In this document: in pieces, positions 1-5,255 of the stretch | How the letters are laid out: the number at the start of each line of letters is the position of its first letter | How positions within the stretch are numbered: position 1 is the stretch's first letter | NCBI GenBank assembly: GCA_025362615.1 | Contig: JANYFQ010000396.1 | Span: 1-5,804, forward strand | Length of the DNA stretch: 5,804 bases | Direction: 5' to 3' | From: Hymenobacter sp. | Lineage (GTDB): Bacteria > Bacteroidota > Bacteroidia > Cytophagales > Hymenobacteraceae | Program-made: the position numbers and the translations under genes | Notes under the pieces: model-generated | What the model saw: only the letters and a program-made list of their open reading frames with translations | Database searches by the model: none | What the model was told of the DNA's origin: nothing

Positions 1-2174
1 GTGCCAGCCACGTTATTAAGGGCTGTATCGTTGATAATCAAGCCGGTAGCCGGGTTCACCCGCAGGTTAGCCTGGTTGGTGGCGCTCACCACCCGAATGC
101 GGTCCACGGTGGGGTTGAAGTCGAAGCCCACGTTGGCCGCCGTCGCGCCCAGCGGGTACGATTCCAGCCCGCCCACGGCCGCCAAAGCCCCGCTCGTCAG
201 GTTGAGGGTGTAAAGCTGCCCGGTCTGGTTGCTGGCGTTGTAGCCCAGCACAAACAGTTCGCCGGTTAAAGGCCGGAAATCAGCCCCCACCAGCACCTGC
301 GCCACGCCCGTGGCCGAAGGCAAACCGGTGATGTTCACGGCCGAGCGAATCACGCCGGGATTGCCGGTGTCGAAGCTCACGAGGTTGCCCCCGGCCACGG
401 CGTAGGCCAGTTGGCCGGTCAGGGCTGCCAGCATGGCCGGGGCCACGGCGGCGGCGTCGGGCATCACCGAAATGTCGCGCACGGCACTGCCCAGTCCGAT
501 GGTGCCCACCAGGGTAGCAGTCTGGGTGCCGACGACCATACCCAGCGCATCAAGCGTGTAGAGGCTGGTGGTGGTGGTGCCCACGGGGCTGGCCGCCAGG
601 TAAGGCACGTTGGCCGAGGTGCTGGTGCGGAAGTACACGTCCAGGTCGTTCACGGCGTTGATGGCCCCGCCGACGCCGACGCCGTTCACGCCCCGCAGGT
701 TGCGCGAATTCGTCAGCGTCCCGTTGTTGGGCGGCGTTTGCAGCGACACCAAACCCAGGGCGTGGTCGAGGGTGTAAAGACCGGTGCTGGTCGAGCCGAT
801 AAAAGAATTGGTGTAGGCCACCGTGCCCACGGTGGGGTTTTGGCCCGTACCCGCGTCGCCGGGGCCGTAGACCAGGTCGCCGTCGGCGAGTACGATGCCA
901 CCCGTCACGGGGTTGAGGCGGTAGTTTTTATCGTTCGTGCCGCCTTCTACCCGAATGCGGTCCACGGTGGGGTTGAAGTCGAAGCCAATCAGCGTGGCAT
1001 CGGTGCCCAGGTCGAGGTCGAAGTCGGCCATGCCCACCGCTGTAGCCACGCCGGTGCCCGTGTTGATGGTGTAGAGCCGGTCGTTGGCCACGCCCGTGGT
1101 GGGGTTGTAGCCCAGCCCGAACAGCTCGCCCGTGTTGGGCCGGAAGTCGGTGCCAGCCAGCGTTTGGCCCGCCGCTAGTCCGCTTATCGCCACCAGGCTG
1201 CGAATGAAGCCGGGGTTGCCGGTATCAAAGCTGATGAGGTTGCCGGCGGTGGTCAGGCCGTAGGCCAGTTGGCCGGTCAGGGCCGGGGCCGTGCGGTCGA
1301 TGGCGAAGGCCACGTCCGTCACCTGAGCGCCCGCAAACGTCGCCACCAGCGAGGCATCGCCCGTGGTGCTGTTCAGGGTGTAAAAGGCTGTGCCCGTGGG
1401 CCGCGCCACCGACAGAAACTTGGTTTCGGCGCGGGTGCCGGGGTCGGTATAAATGTCGAAATCGGCCTGGTCGGCGGCCGTCAGCAGCGCCACCGAGGCG
1501 TTGGTGATACTTACCGGCAGGGTTAGGGTACCGTTGTTGGGCGGGTTCTGAATGTAAAGCGTCGAAGTACTCTCGTCGATGTCGTAGAGCGTCGTGGTAG
1601 CCGCCCCAATAAAGCTGTTGGTGTAGGCCACGGCCCCCACGGCGGGGTTTGCCATTGAGGGCAGGTTGATGTCCGTGTCCAGGGCAGTCACGCCCCCCGT
1701 GATGGGATTGAGCCGGTAGTTTTTGTCATTGCTGCTCACCACCCGAATGCGGTCCAAGGTCGGGTTAAAATCGAAGCTCACGCGCTCCGTCGGCCCGCCC
1801 AGCAGTAGCGTAATTGGCGTGGCGTTCACCGCCGTGGCTACCCCGGTGGTGGGGTTGATGACGTAAATCTGCGCATCGTTGGTGGCAGCGTTGTAGCCCA
1901 AGCCAAAAAGCTGCCCCGTGGCGGGGCGCGAGTCCAGGCCCACCAGCGCCTGCCCCGCTGTGATATTGGTTATTGCCAGCGGCGTCGGCAAGGCCGGGGC
2001 GCTGGCATTGAACGAAATCAGCAGCGGCGTAGTGGGCGTACCCGTCAGGCCGTAAACGGTTTGGGCCTGGGCCGACGAGGCCGCGCCCAGCAGCGCCAGC
2101 CCCAGGGCCGCGCTGCCCAACAACCGACGAGCGCCCCGGCGCGAAGCCGGCAGCAAGTGTAGCAATGTGTGCAT
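1..2174 (-). CDS. Secreted triple-DUF4394 repeat protein, C-terminus cut off by the window edge
   Basis: The minus-strand frame from the ATG at 2174 stays open for 724 codons to the left edge, so the stop and C-terminus are not seen. Residues 1-37 look like a Sec signal peptide: a basic stretch with two RR pairs, then a hydrophobic run (about 18-32), with probable cleavage after ASSAQA. The mature part holds three DUF4394 units beginning near residues 39, 299 and 585; the third is incomplete. Each carries the family signature FDFNPT(V/L)DRIRV at 134, 398 and 684, preceded by a GxDxRPxTGxLFxLGYN-type block. The first two also have VAYTNSFIG, a short LYxxD element and PPNNGTL. These are known hallmarks of DUF4394, a domain of unknown function in exported, probably beta-propeller-like proteins. 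Related proteins often end in a type IX secretion sorting domain, which cannot be checked here. No enzymatic residues are recognisable. A leader rich in A/T, with no clear Shine-Dalgarno, precedes the start. Family assignment is firm; function is unknown. Confidence 0.92.
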   Translation of the reverse strand, partial: MHTLLHLLPASRRGARRLLGSAALGLALLGAASSAQAQTVYGLTGTPTTPLLISFNASAPALPTPLAITNITAGQALVGLDSRPATGQLFGLGYNAATNDAQIYVINPTTGVATAVNATPITLLLGGPTERVSFDFNPTLDRIRVVSSNDKNYRLNPITGGVTALDTDINLPSMANPAVGAVAYTNSFIGAATTTLYDIDESTSTLYIQNPPNNGTLTLPVSITNASVALLTAADQADFDIYTDPGTRAETKFLSVARPTGTAFYTLNSTTGDASLVATFAGAQVTDVAFAIDRTAPALTGQLAYGLTTAGNLISFDTGNPGFIRSLVAISGLAAGQTLAGTDFRPNTGELFGLGYNPTTGVANDRLYTINTGTGVATAVGMADFDLDLGTDATLIGFDFNPTVDRIRVEGGTNDKNYRLNPVTGGIVLADGDLVYGPGDAGTGQNPTVGTVAYTNSFIGSTSTGLYTLDHALGLVSLQTPPNNGTLTNSRNLRGVNGVGVGGAINAVNDLDVYFRTSTSANVPYLAASPVGTTTTSLYTLDALGMVVGTQTATLVGTIGLGSAVRDISVMPDAAAVAPAMLAALTGQLAYAVAGGNLVSFDTGNPGVIRSAVNITGLPSATGVAQVLVGADFRPLTGELFVLGYNASNQTGQLYTLNLTSGALAAVGGLESYPLGATAANVGFDFNPTVDRIRVVSATNQANLRVNPATGLIINDTALNNVAG
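91..128 (-). repeat. 38-nt exact in-frame repeat, copy in DUF4394 unit 3
   Basis: This stretch encodes the FDFNPTVDRIRV signature of the third domain and is identical over 38 nt to 949-986. The offset is 858 nt, exactly 286 codons, so both copies are read in the same frame. A diverged third copy lies at 1741-1778. Identity at synonymous positions suggests recent internal duplication or gene conversion. Confidence 0.85.
949..986 (-). repeat. 38-nt exact in-frame repeat, copy in DUF4394 unit 2
   Basis: Partner of 91-128 within the same gene. It encodes residues around 398-409. A second identical block of 25 nt, coding for the start of the domain (ALTGQLAY), is found at 401-425 and 1259-1283 with the same 858-nt spacing, so the similarity of units 2 and 3 is spread over the domain and is not limited to one motif. 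Confidence 0.85.
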
Positions 2175-2182
2175 GAGTGAAG

Positions 2183-2190
2183 AAAAATTA
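2183..2190 (-). promoter_or_regulatory. A/T-rich leader of the DUF4394 gene, with weak -7-like match
   Basis: On the minus strand this reads TAATTTTT, one mismatch from the Bacteroidota -7 consensus TAnnTTTG. It ends only 8 nt before the ATG, which would leave almost no leader. It is therefore more likely an unstructured A/T-rich ribosome-docking leader, typical in this phylum where Shine-Dalgarno pairing is weak. Confidence 0.25.
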
Positions 2191-2203
2191 GGGTGAATGA
2201 CCA

Positions 2204-2229
2204 GCCGCCGGCACCGCAATGCCGACGGC
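2204..2229 (-). promoter_or_regulatory. Strong stem-loop in the MOSC-DUF4394 gap
   Basis: The arms at 2204-2213 and 2220-2229 form a 10-bp GC-rich stem around a 6-nt loop. In the minus-strand transcript all ten positions pair, one as a G-U wobble; in the plus-strand transcript that position is a C-A mismatch. The structure therefore fits minus-strand RNA best. It lies 88 nt after the MOSC stop and 30 nt before the DUF4394 start. It could end MOSC transcription or shape the DUF4394 leader. The downstream U-rich run starts only about 14 nt after the stem, so a classic intrinsic terminator is not certain. Confidence 0.45.
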
Positions 2230-2270
2230 CACGTGCCACCTACGCAAGTTTTCTTTACTTCGGATGCGCG

Positions 2271-2289
2271 TTAATGAACTTTTAATGAA
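2271..2289 (-). promoter_or_regulatory. Two TTAATGAA direct repeats spaced 11 bp, candidate operator
   Basis: TTAATGAA occurs at 2271-2278 and again at 2282-2289, one helical turn apart; on the minus strand it reads TTCATTAA twice. This 11-bp phasing is the layout of sites bound by tandem dimers of OmpR/PhoB-type response regulators. It sits about 97 bp upstream of the DUF4394 start and 28 bp after the MOSC stop, where an upstream operator for the DUF4394 gene would be expected. No regulator gene is in the window, so this is a candidate only. Confidence 0.3.
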
Positions 2290-2316
2290 GAATTGTGGGC
2301 AACGGCTGGCAAGCTG

Positions 2317-2859
2317 TCAGTTGCCTGGCTCATTGCCGCTTACCGCCGGCAGCACCCGCACCGCGTCGCCCACCCGCAGCCGTCCGCCGCGCTCGATGTG
2401 GGCCGTGAGGCCGCCGTGCCCGCGCATGGCGTTGTAGCCGCCCGGCCCCAGCTCCTCCTCCATGCGCGAGCAGGGGTGGCACTCGCCGGTGATGGCCAGA
2501 ATAACCTCGTCGCCGATGGCTATGCGGCGGTTTTTGAGGGCCAGCAGATTCAGTCCGCTCACCACCAGGTTGCGGCGCAGGCGGCCCGGTGCTACGGGCG
2601 CGGGCCAGCCCAGAAAGCCCGCCACCGCCGCCAGGTGCTCGTGCTGAATGAGCGTGATTTGCCGCTTGCCGCCGGGCTTGGGCCGCGCGTGGTCGCCGAC
2701 GAGGTGCGCGTCGGTTTTCGCCTCGGCTTCCAGCACCGATTCCAAGGCTTCGCGGCGCAACGGGCGTAGGCCAATCCACTCCAGGCGGCCGATTTGGGGC
2801 AAGGTGCCCAGCAAGCGGGCCACAGTCGATTTGTCGTCGCCAAAAAAGGGGAAGGGCAT
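2317..2859 (-). CDS. MOSC domain-containing protein
   Basis: This is a complete 180-residue single-domain protein. MOSC domains are found in molybdenum cofactor sulfurases and in stand-alone proteins such as YiiM and YcbX that help detoxify N-hydroxylated compounds. The family pattern is clear: GDHARPKPGGKRQITLI at 55-71, RRNLVVSGLNLLAL at 95-108, IGDEVILAITGECHPC at 115-130, then GYNAMRGHGGLTAHI at 141-155 and a final GxLRVGD-like block near 159-165. Cys127 and Cys130 sit where the conserved MOSC cysteine, thought to carry sulfur or contact the cofactor, is expected. No signal peptide or membrane segment is present, so it is likely cytoplasmic. The start is supported by an A-rich leader (AACAA then AATG) that matches the leader of the divergent glycosylase gene. 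The actual substrate cannot be told from sequence. The C-terminal ten residues are variable and carry no motif. Confidence 0.9.
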   Translation of the reverse strand: MPFPFFGDDKSTVARLLGTLPQIGRLEWIGLRPLRREALESVLEAEAKTDAHLVGDHARPKPGGKRQITLIQHEHLAAVAGFLGWPAPVAPGRLRRNLVVSGLNLLALKNRRIAIGDEVILAITGECHPCSRMEEELGPGGYNAMRGHGGLTAHIERGGRLRVGDAVRVLPAVSGNEPGN

Positions 2860-2885
2860 TTTGTTGCTGAGTTGTTAAATTGTTT
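2860..2885 (-). repeat. 8-bp-periodic A-rich leader of the MOSC gene
   Basis: Read on the minus strand, the leader runs AACAATTT, AACAACTC, AGCAACAA and then the start codon. It follows the same 8-nt period as the leader of the divergent glycosylase. Positions 2864-2884 form a 21-nt inverted repeat, with one mismatch, to 2992-3012. Confidence 0.7.
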
Positions 2886-2923
2886 ATCGTTTTGGAATAT
2901 TTACGGTGTACGCATTTCAGAAC

Positions 2924-2932
2924 GACTTTGCG
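2924..2932 (+). promoter_or_regulatory. Possible -7 element for the glycosylase gene
   Basis: GACTTTGCG keeps the TTTG half of the Bacteroidota -7 element. The core ACTTTGCG recurs exactly upstream of the Spy-like gene (5185-5192), which is the only reason to propose it. The TA half is missing, no well-spaced -33 TTTG is seen, and the implied leader is nearly 100 nt, so confidence is low. Confidence 0.25.
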
Positions 2933-2983
2933 CCCACGGTGTTTCATTGCTGCACCCGGTGAAAAATATGCTTCAAAACGACC

Positions 2984-3031
2984 AACAATTTAACAATTTA
3001 ACAATTCAGCAATCAAGCAATTAAGAAAACA
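2984..3031 (+). repeat. Tandem 8-bp leader repeats before the glycosylase gene
   Basis: Successive octamers are AACAATTT, AACAATTT, AACAATTC, AGCAATCA, AGCAATTA and the degenerate AGAAAACA, ending 2 nt before the ATG. The first two are identical and the others differ by one to a few bases. The array is wholly within the probable 5' leader, is unstructured and very A/T-rich, and may act as a translation enhancer. Copy number could vary by slippage. Confidence 0.75.
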
Positions 3032-3033
3032 AA

Positions 3034-3861
3034 ATGCCCGAACTCCCCGAAGTCGAAACTTACCGCCGTTTCATCAACGAGCTGGCCGTGGGCCAGACCA
3101 TCGCCGCCGTGCGCGTAAATGATGCCCACGTACTGGCCCTGCCCGAAGCCGAGTTGCGGGCCGGCCTCGTCGGTCGCCGCCTCGTGGCTACGCACCGCCT
3201 GGGCAAAAACTGCTTCCTGGAACTCGACAACGGCCGCATCCTGGTGCTACACTTCGGCATGACCGGCGACATCGGCGCTTACCGCGACCCGGCCGATGCC
3301 CCGCGTTTCGTTCGGGTAGCCTTCGCCCTCGAAGATTCGGGCCTGAACCTGGCCTTCATCGACCCGCGCAAATTCGGCCGCATCCGTCTGGCCGAGAGCG
3401 TAGAAGCCTACGGCAAAGCCAAAAAGCTCGGCCCCGACGCACTTGTCATCACCGCCGCCGAATTACAAGCCAAAATCGGCCACCGCAAAACCATTCTCAA
3501 GCCGCTGCTGCTCAACCAGAACCTCCTTGCCGGCCTCGGCAACTGGATTGTGGACGATGTGCTGTTTCAGGCCAAAATCCACCCCGAGCGCCTCGCCAAC
3601 ACCCTCACCCCAAAGGAGTTCGCAGCCCTGCACCGCGCCACGCAGCACGTCCTGAGTACTGCCATTCGCCACGAGGCCAACTATCGCGAGTTTCCTCTCA
3701 ACTTCCTCATCCACAGCCGGGGCTGGGATACCTCGGCCGCCCCCGACCAATCGGTACATGAGTATTGTCCGCGCCACTTAAAAACGAGAATTGAGAAGAG
3801 CTACGTGGGTGGCCGCGCCACTTACGTGTGCCCCAAGTGCCAGCCCCGGCCAACGTCATAG
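3034..3861 (+). CDS. Fpg/Nei-family DNA glycosylase (MutM-like)
   Basis: This complete 275-residue protein is a bifunctional glycosylase/AP lyase of base-excision repair, predicted to remove oxidised purines such as 8-oxoguanine and to cut the backbone. It opens with MPELPEVE: after Met removal, Pro2 is the Schiff-base nucleophile and Glu3 the catalytic acid. Lys58 (in LGKN) is the conserved beta-hairpin lysine. The void-filling trio is present as Met76 (HFGMTG), Arg112 and Phe114 (DPRKFG), which favours Fpg over Nei. The helix-two-turn-helix is seen at about 155-184, with LAGLGN and Asn170 contacting DNA phosphate. The C-terminal zinc finger (245-270) keeps Cys245, Arg261, Cys266 and Cys269, but His248 stands where the second cysteine is expected and the finger is one residue longer than usual. 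The length is normal for the family. It is transcribed away from the MOSC gene and converges on the SDR gene. The family is secure; whether it is the main MutM of the cell or a paralogue is not. Confidence 0.93.
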   Translation: MPELPEVETYRRFINELAVGQTIAAVRVNDAHVLALPEAELRAGLVGRRLVATHRLGKNCFLELDNGRILVLHFGMTGDIGAYRDPADAPRFVRVAFALEDSGLNLAFIDPRKFGRIRLAESVEAYGKAKKLGPDALVITAAELQAKIGHRKTILKPLLLNQNLLAGLGNWIVDDVLFQAKIHPERLANTLTPKEFAALHRATQHVLSTAIRHEANYREFPLNFLIHSRGWDTSAAPDQSVHEYCPRHLKTRIEKSYVGGRATYVCPKCQPRPTS

Positions 3862-4079
3862 CGTGATGGAGGCTCCCGCCGTGCAAGCACCAAAACCCAC
3901 CAGTAATTATTCACAATTATCAGTCCGTGTGCGGATTATTTAATTGCAGCGACTCCGTTAGTTAGCCAGCGAAACAAATTATACATTTCTTCCGTCGTAA
4001 CTGACTGTCTATTAGCAATAAAGATAACAGCTATTAGCCCCCTTACTTAGCCGGGCAAGTAACGGGTTGAAAACCCGTT
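3862..4079. other. A/T-rich convergent intergenic gap
   Basis: This 218-bp stretch lies between the stops of the glycosylase and the SDR. It is much richer in A/T than its neighbours. I see no credible gene or RNA gene in it. It holds weak hairpins (TCCG-TGTG-CGGA near 3923-3934), a direct repeat CTATTAGC at 4009-4016 and 4031-4038, and the stem-loops at its right end described separately. Confidence 0.6.
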
Positions 4080-4081
4080 TT
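4061..4081 (+). terminator. Hairpin at the end of the convergent gap, probable terminator
   Basis: AACGGGTT at 4061-4068 and AACCCGTT at 4072-4079 form a perfect 8-bp stem with a 3-nt loop. In the plus direction a short T run (4078-4081) closes it, consistent with a terminator about 200 nt after the glycosylase stop. In the minus direction the stem starts directly after the SDR stop codon (4080-4082), with no U tract beyond it. An alternative stem, TTACTT (4043-4048) with AAGTAA (4057-4062), shares two bases and excludes full pairing of this one. Confidence 0.5.
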
Positions 4082-5114
4082 ACTCGTTGTTTTTAGCGGC
4101 GGCCTTGCGGTTGAGGGCCGTCAGTGGTGAGCGCGTCAGGGCCGACTCGCTTTCGCTGCCCCGGCGGCGCTCGTTGGCGGCTTCGCTCTCGCCGGTGGCG
4201 GGCAGGGTGCGGTTCATCCAGGCCAGCAGGTCGGTGGTGGTGCCGGGCAGCAGGCCGTGCAGCGTCGAGAGGAGTTTGGCGGGCAGCGTGAGGATGATTT
4301 CGCCGTCGCCGCGCCGCGTGGCGTTCCAGATTTGGCGGGCCGCCTGTTCGGCATCCATCGAAAAGCCGGGCAGCGCGTCGGCGATGCTGAACCAGGCAAA
4401 CTCCTTTTTGTGCTGCCCCTTCACTTCGGCATGGCCCGCACTGCCGGTGCGCAACAAGCCGGGGCACACCGTCGTCACCGAAACACCGTGCTGCTTCAGC
4501 TCGGCCCGGAAGCCCTCCGACAAGCCCACGAGCGCAAACTTGCTGGCGCTGTACGGGGCCATGTGCGGAATGGCCACCTTGCCGCCCAGCGACGACACGT
4601 TTACAATCCGGCCCTCGCCCCGGCGGCGCATGGCCGGCAGCACGGCCTGCATCAGGTTGAAGGGTGCCCAGAAATGGGTGTCCATCGACTCCTGAAAATC
4701 GCGGGCATCCATGTTTTCCAGCGGCCCGGCCGTGATGATGCCGGCGTTGTTTATCAGCACATCTACCGGTCCGAGCAGGGTTTCTACTTCGCGCACCAGG
4801 GCTGTTACCTCGTCAGCGTTGGTGATGTCGTGGGTGAGGGTCAGCACGTCGGCTTCGGCCGCACCCAGGGCCAGGAGCTGCTGCCGGGCGCGGGCCAGCT
4901 CGGCGGCGTCGCGGGCGCACAGGGCCACGCGGGCACCTTCGGCGGCGGCCTGCCGGGCCAGCACCAGCCCCAGCCCGCGCGAGCCGCCGGTGATGAGCAC
5001 CACCCGGCGCGAAAGATTGTACGCGCCCCGGCGGTTGCCGTAGAGCGCAGCCGCCAGTGCAGCGGCCCCGAGGCCCGCCGAAAGCAGCCAGTTGGTGCGA
5101 GTTTGCTTCTTCAT
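4080..5114 (-). CDS. Membrane-anchored short-chain dehydrogenase/reductase (SDR)
   Basis: This classical-type SDR, predicted to oxidise or reduce a hydroxyl/carbonyl group with NAD(P), has 344 residues from the chosen ATG. Residues 9-25 form a hydrophobic segment followed by NRR, suggesting an N-terminal membrane anchor with the enzyme in the cytoplasm. The Rossmann fold follows: TGGSRGLG at 42-49 binds the cofactor, and CARD at 66-69 ends the second strand, its Arg suggesting NADP preference. NNAG is at 122-125. The active site has Ser175, Tyr188 and Lys192 (YSASK). The fourth tetrad residue, usually Asn, aligns with His147 in THFWAPF. CPGLLRTG at 217-224 is the usual PG motif. A charged, serine- and arginine-rich tail occupies about 305-344. 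The frame extends upstream to another ATG at 5171, but a perfect -7 promoter element at 5151-5158 falls inside that extension, so the ATG at 5114 is preferred. The substrate is unknown. Confidence 0.9.
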   Translation of the reverse strand: MKKQTRTNWLLSAGLGAAALAAALYGNRRGAYNLSRRVVLITGGSRGLGLVLARQAAAEGARVALCARDAAELARARQQLLALGAAEADVLTLTHDITNADEVTALVREVETLLGPVDVLINNAGIITAGPLENMDARDFQESMDTHFWAPFNLMQAVLPAMRRRGEGRIVNVSSLGGKVAIPHMAPYSASKFALVGLSEGFRAELKQHGVSVTTVCPGLLRTGSAGHAEVKGQHKKEFAWFSIADALPGFSMDAEQAARQIWNATRRGDGEIILTLPAKLLSTLHGLLPGTTTDLLAWMNRTLPATGESEAANERRRGSESESALTRSPLTALNRKAAAKNNE

Positions 5115-5150
5115 GCGGCTTGTATGCGGGTTGGGGCTAAAATGTTGCGC

Positions 5151-5158
5151 CAAAGATA
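5151..5158 (-). promoter_or_regulatory. -7 promoter element TATCTTTG for the SDR gene
   Basis: On the minus strand this reads TATCTTTG, an exact match to the Bacteroidota sigma-ABfr -7 consensus TAnnTTTG. Transcription would begin near 5145, leaving a leader of roughly 30 nt before the ATG at 5114. No clear TTTG is found at the usual -33 spacing; the nearest TTTG is only 10 nt upstream. It also settles the choice of start codon. Confidence 0.6.
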
Positions 5159-5164
5159 GGAGAA

Positions 5165-5182
5165 GGGCCAAATTTTAGGCCC
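5165..5182. promoter_or_regulatory. GGGCC-N8-GGCCC inverted repeat between divergent promoters
   Basis: GGGCC at 5165-5169 and GGCCC at 5178-5182 flank an A/T-rich 8-bp centre. The element lies just upstream of the SDR -7 box and abuts the plus-strand -7-like box, so a dimer bound there could affect both genes. Arms of five bases in a GC-rich genome can arise by chance. Confidence 0.25.
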
Positions 5183-5183
5183 G

Positions 5184-5190
5184 TACTTTG
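5184..5190 (+). promoter_or_regulatory. Probable -7 element TACTTTG for the Spy-like gene
   Basis: TACTTTG is the -7 consensus TAnnTTTG with one spacer base fewer. It would start transcription near 5197 and give a leader of about 59 nt to the ATG at 5256. It faces away from the SDR promoter, whose -7 box is only 25 bp away, so the two promoters overlap back to back. Confidence 0.4.
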
Positions 5191-5255
5191 CGTTGCGCCC
5201 GCAGCCCGAGGCGCACCAGCCGCCTTCGCTCACACTTTCTTGCGCCTTCCGCTCT

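Noticed and set aside
411..1178. Long plus-strand open frame (255 codons)
   Set aside because: It is antisense to the DUF4394 gene and encodes a low-complexity Gly/Val/His/Arg-rich product with no domain. GC-rich codons on the real strand keep stops out of this frame.
2084..2174. Twin-arginine (Tat) signal in the DUF4394 protein
   Set aside because: RR pairs occur at residues 12-13 and 16-17, but neither is set in a full S/T-R-R-x-F-L-K motif. A Sec signal explains the sequence.
2330..2947. Minus-strand open frame of 205 codons overlapping the MOSC gene
   Set aside because: It is a shifted frame with Arg/Ala/Gly-rich low-complexity content, while the other frame gives a clear MOSC domain.
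2984..3031. CRISPR-like array
   Set aside because: The repeat unit is only 8 bp, contiguous with no spacers, and lies in a gene leader.
3862..4079. Small RNA, tRNA or riboswitch in the convergent gap
   Set aside because: No cloverleaf, no T-loop GTTCGA-type sequence and no known aptamer core could be recognised; only weak A/T-rich hairpins are present.
4257..5159. Plus-strand open frame of 300 codons
   Set aside because: It mirrors the SDR gene, whose motifs and catalytic residues are complete on the minus strand. The plus-strand product has His/Gln/Gly-rich composition and no recognisable motif.
5115..5171. N-terminal extension of the SDR from an ATG at 5171
   Set aside because: The extension contains the perfect -7 promoter element, and it would put 19 weakly conserved-looking residues before the basic MKKQTR and membrane segment.
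5193..5255. TTG start giving a 21-residue extension of the Spy-like protein
   Set aside because: The extension would bury the signal peptide in the protein and begins within a few bases of the predicted promoter element.
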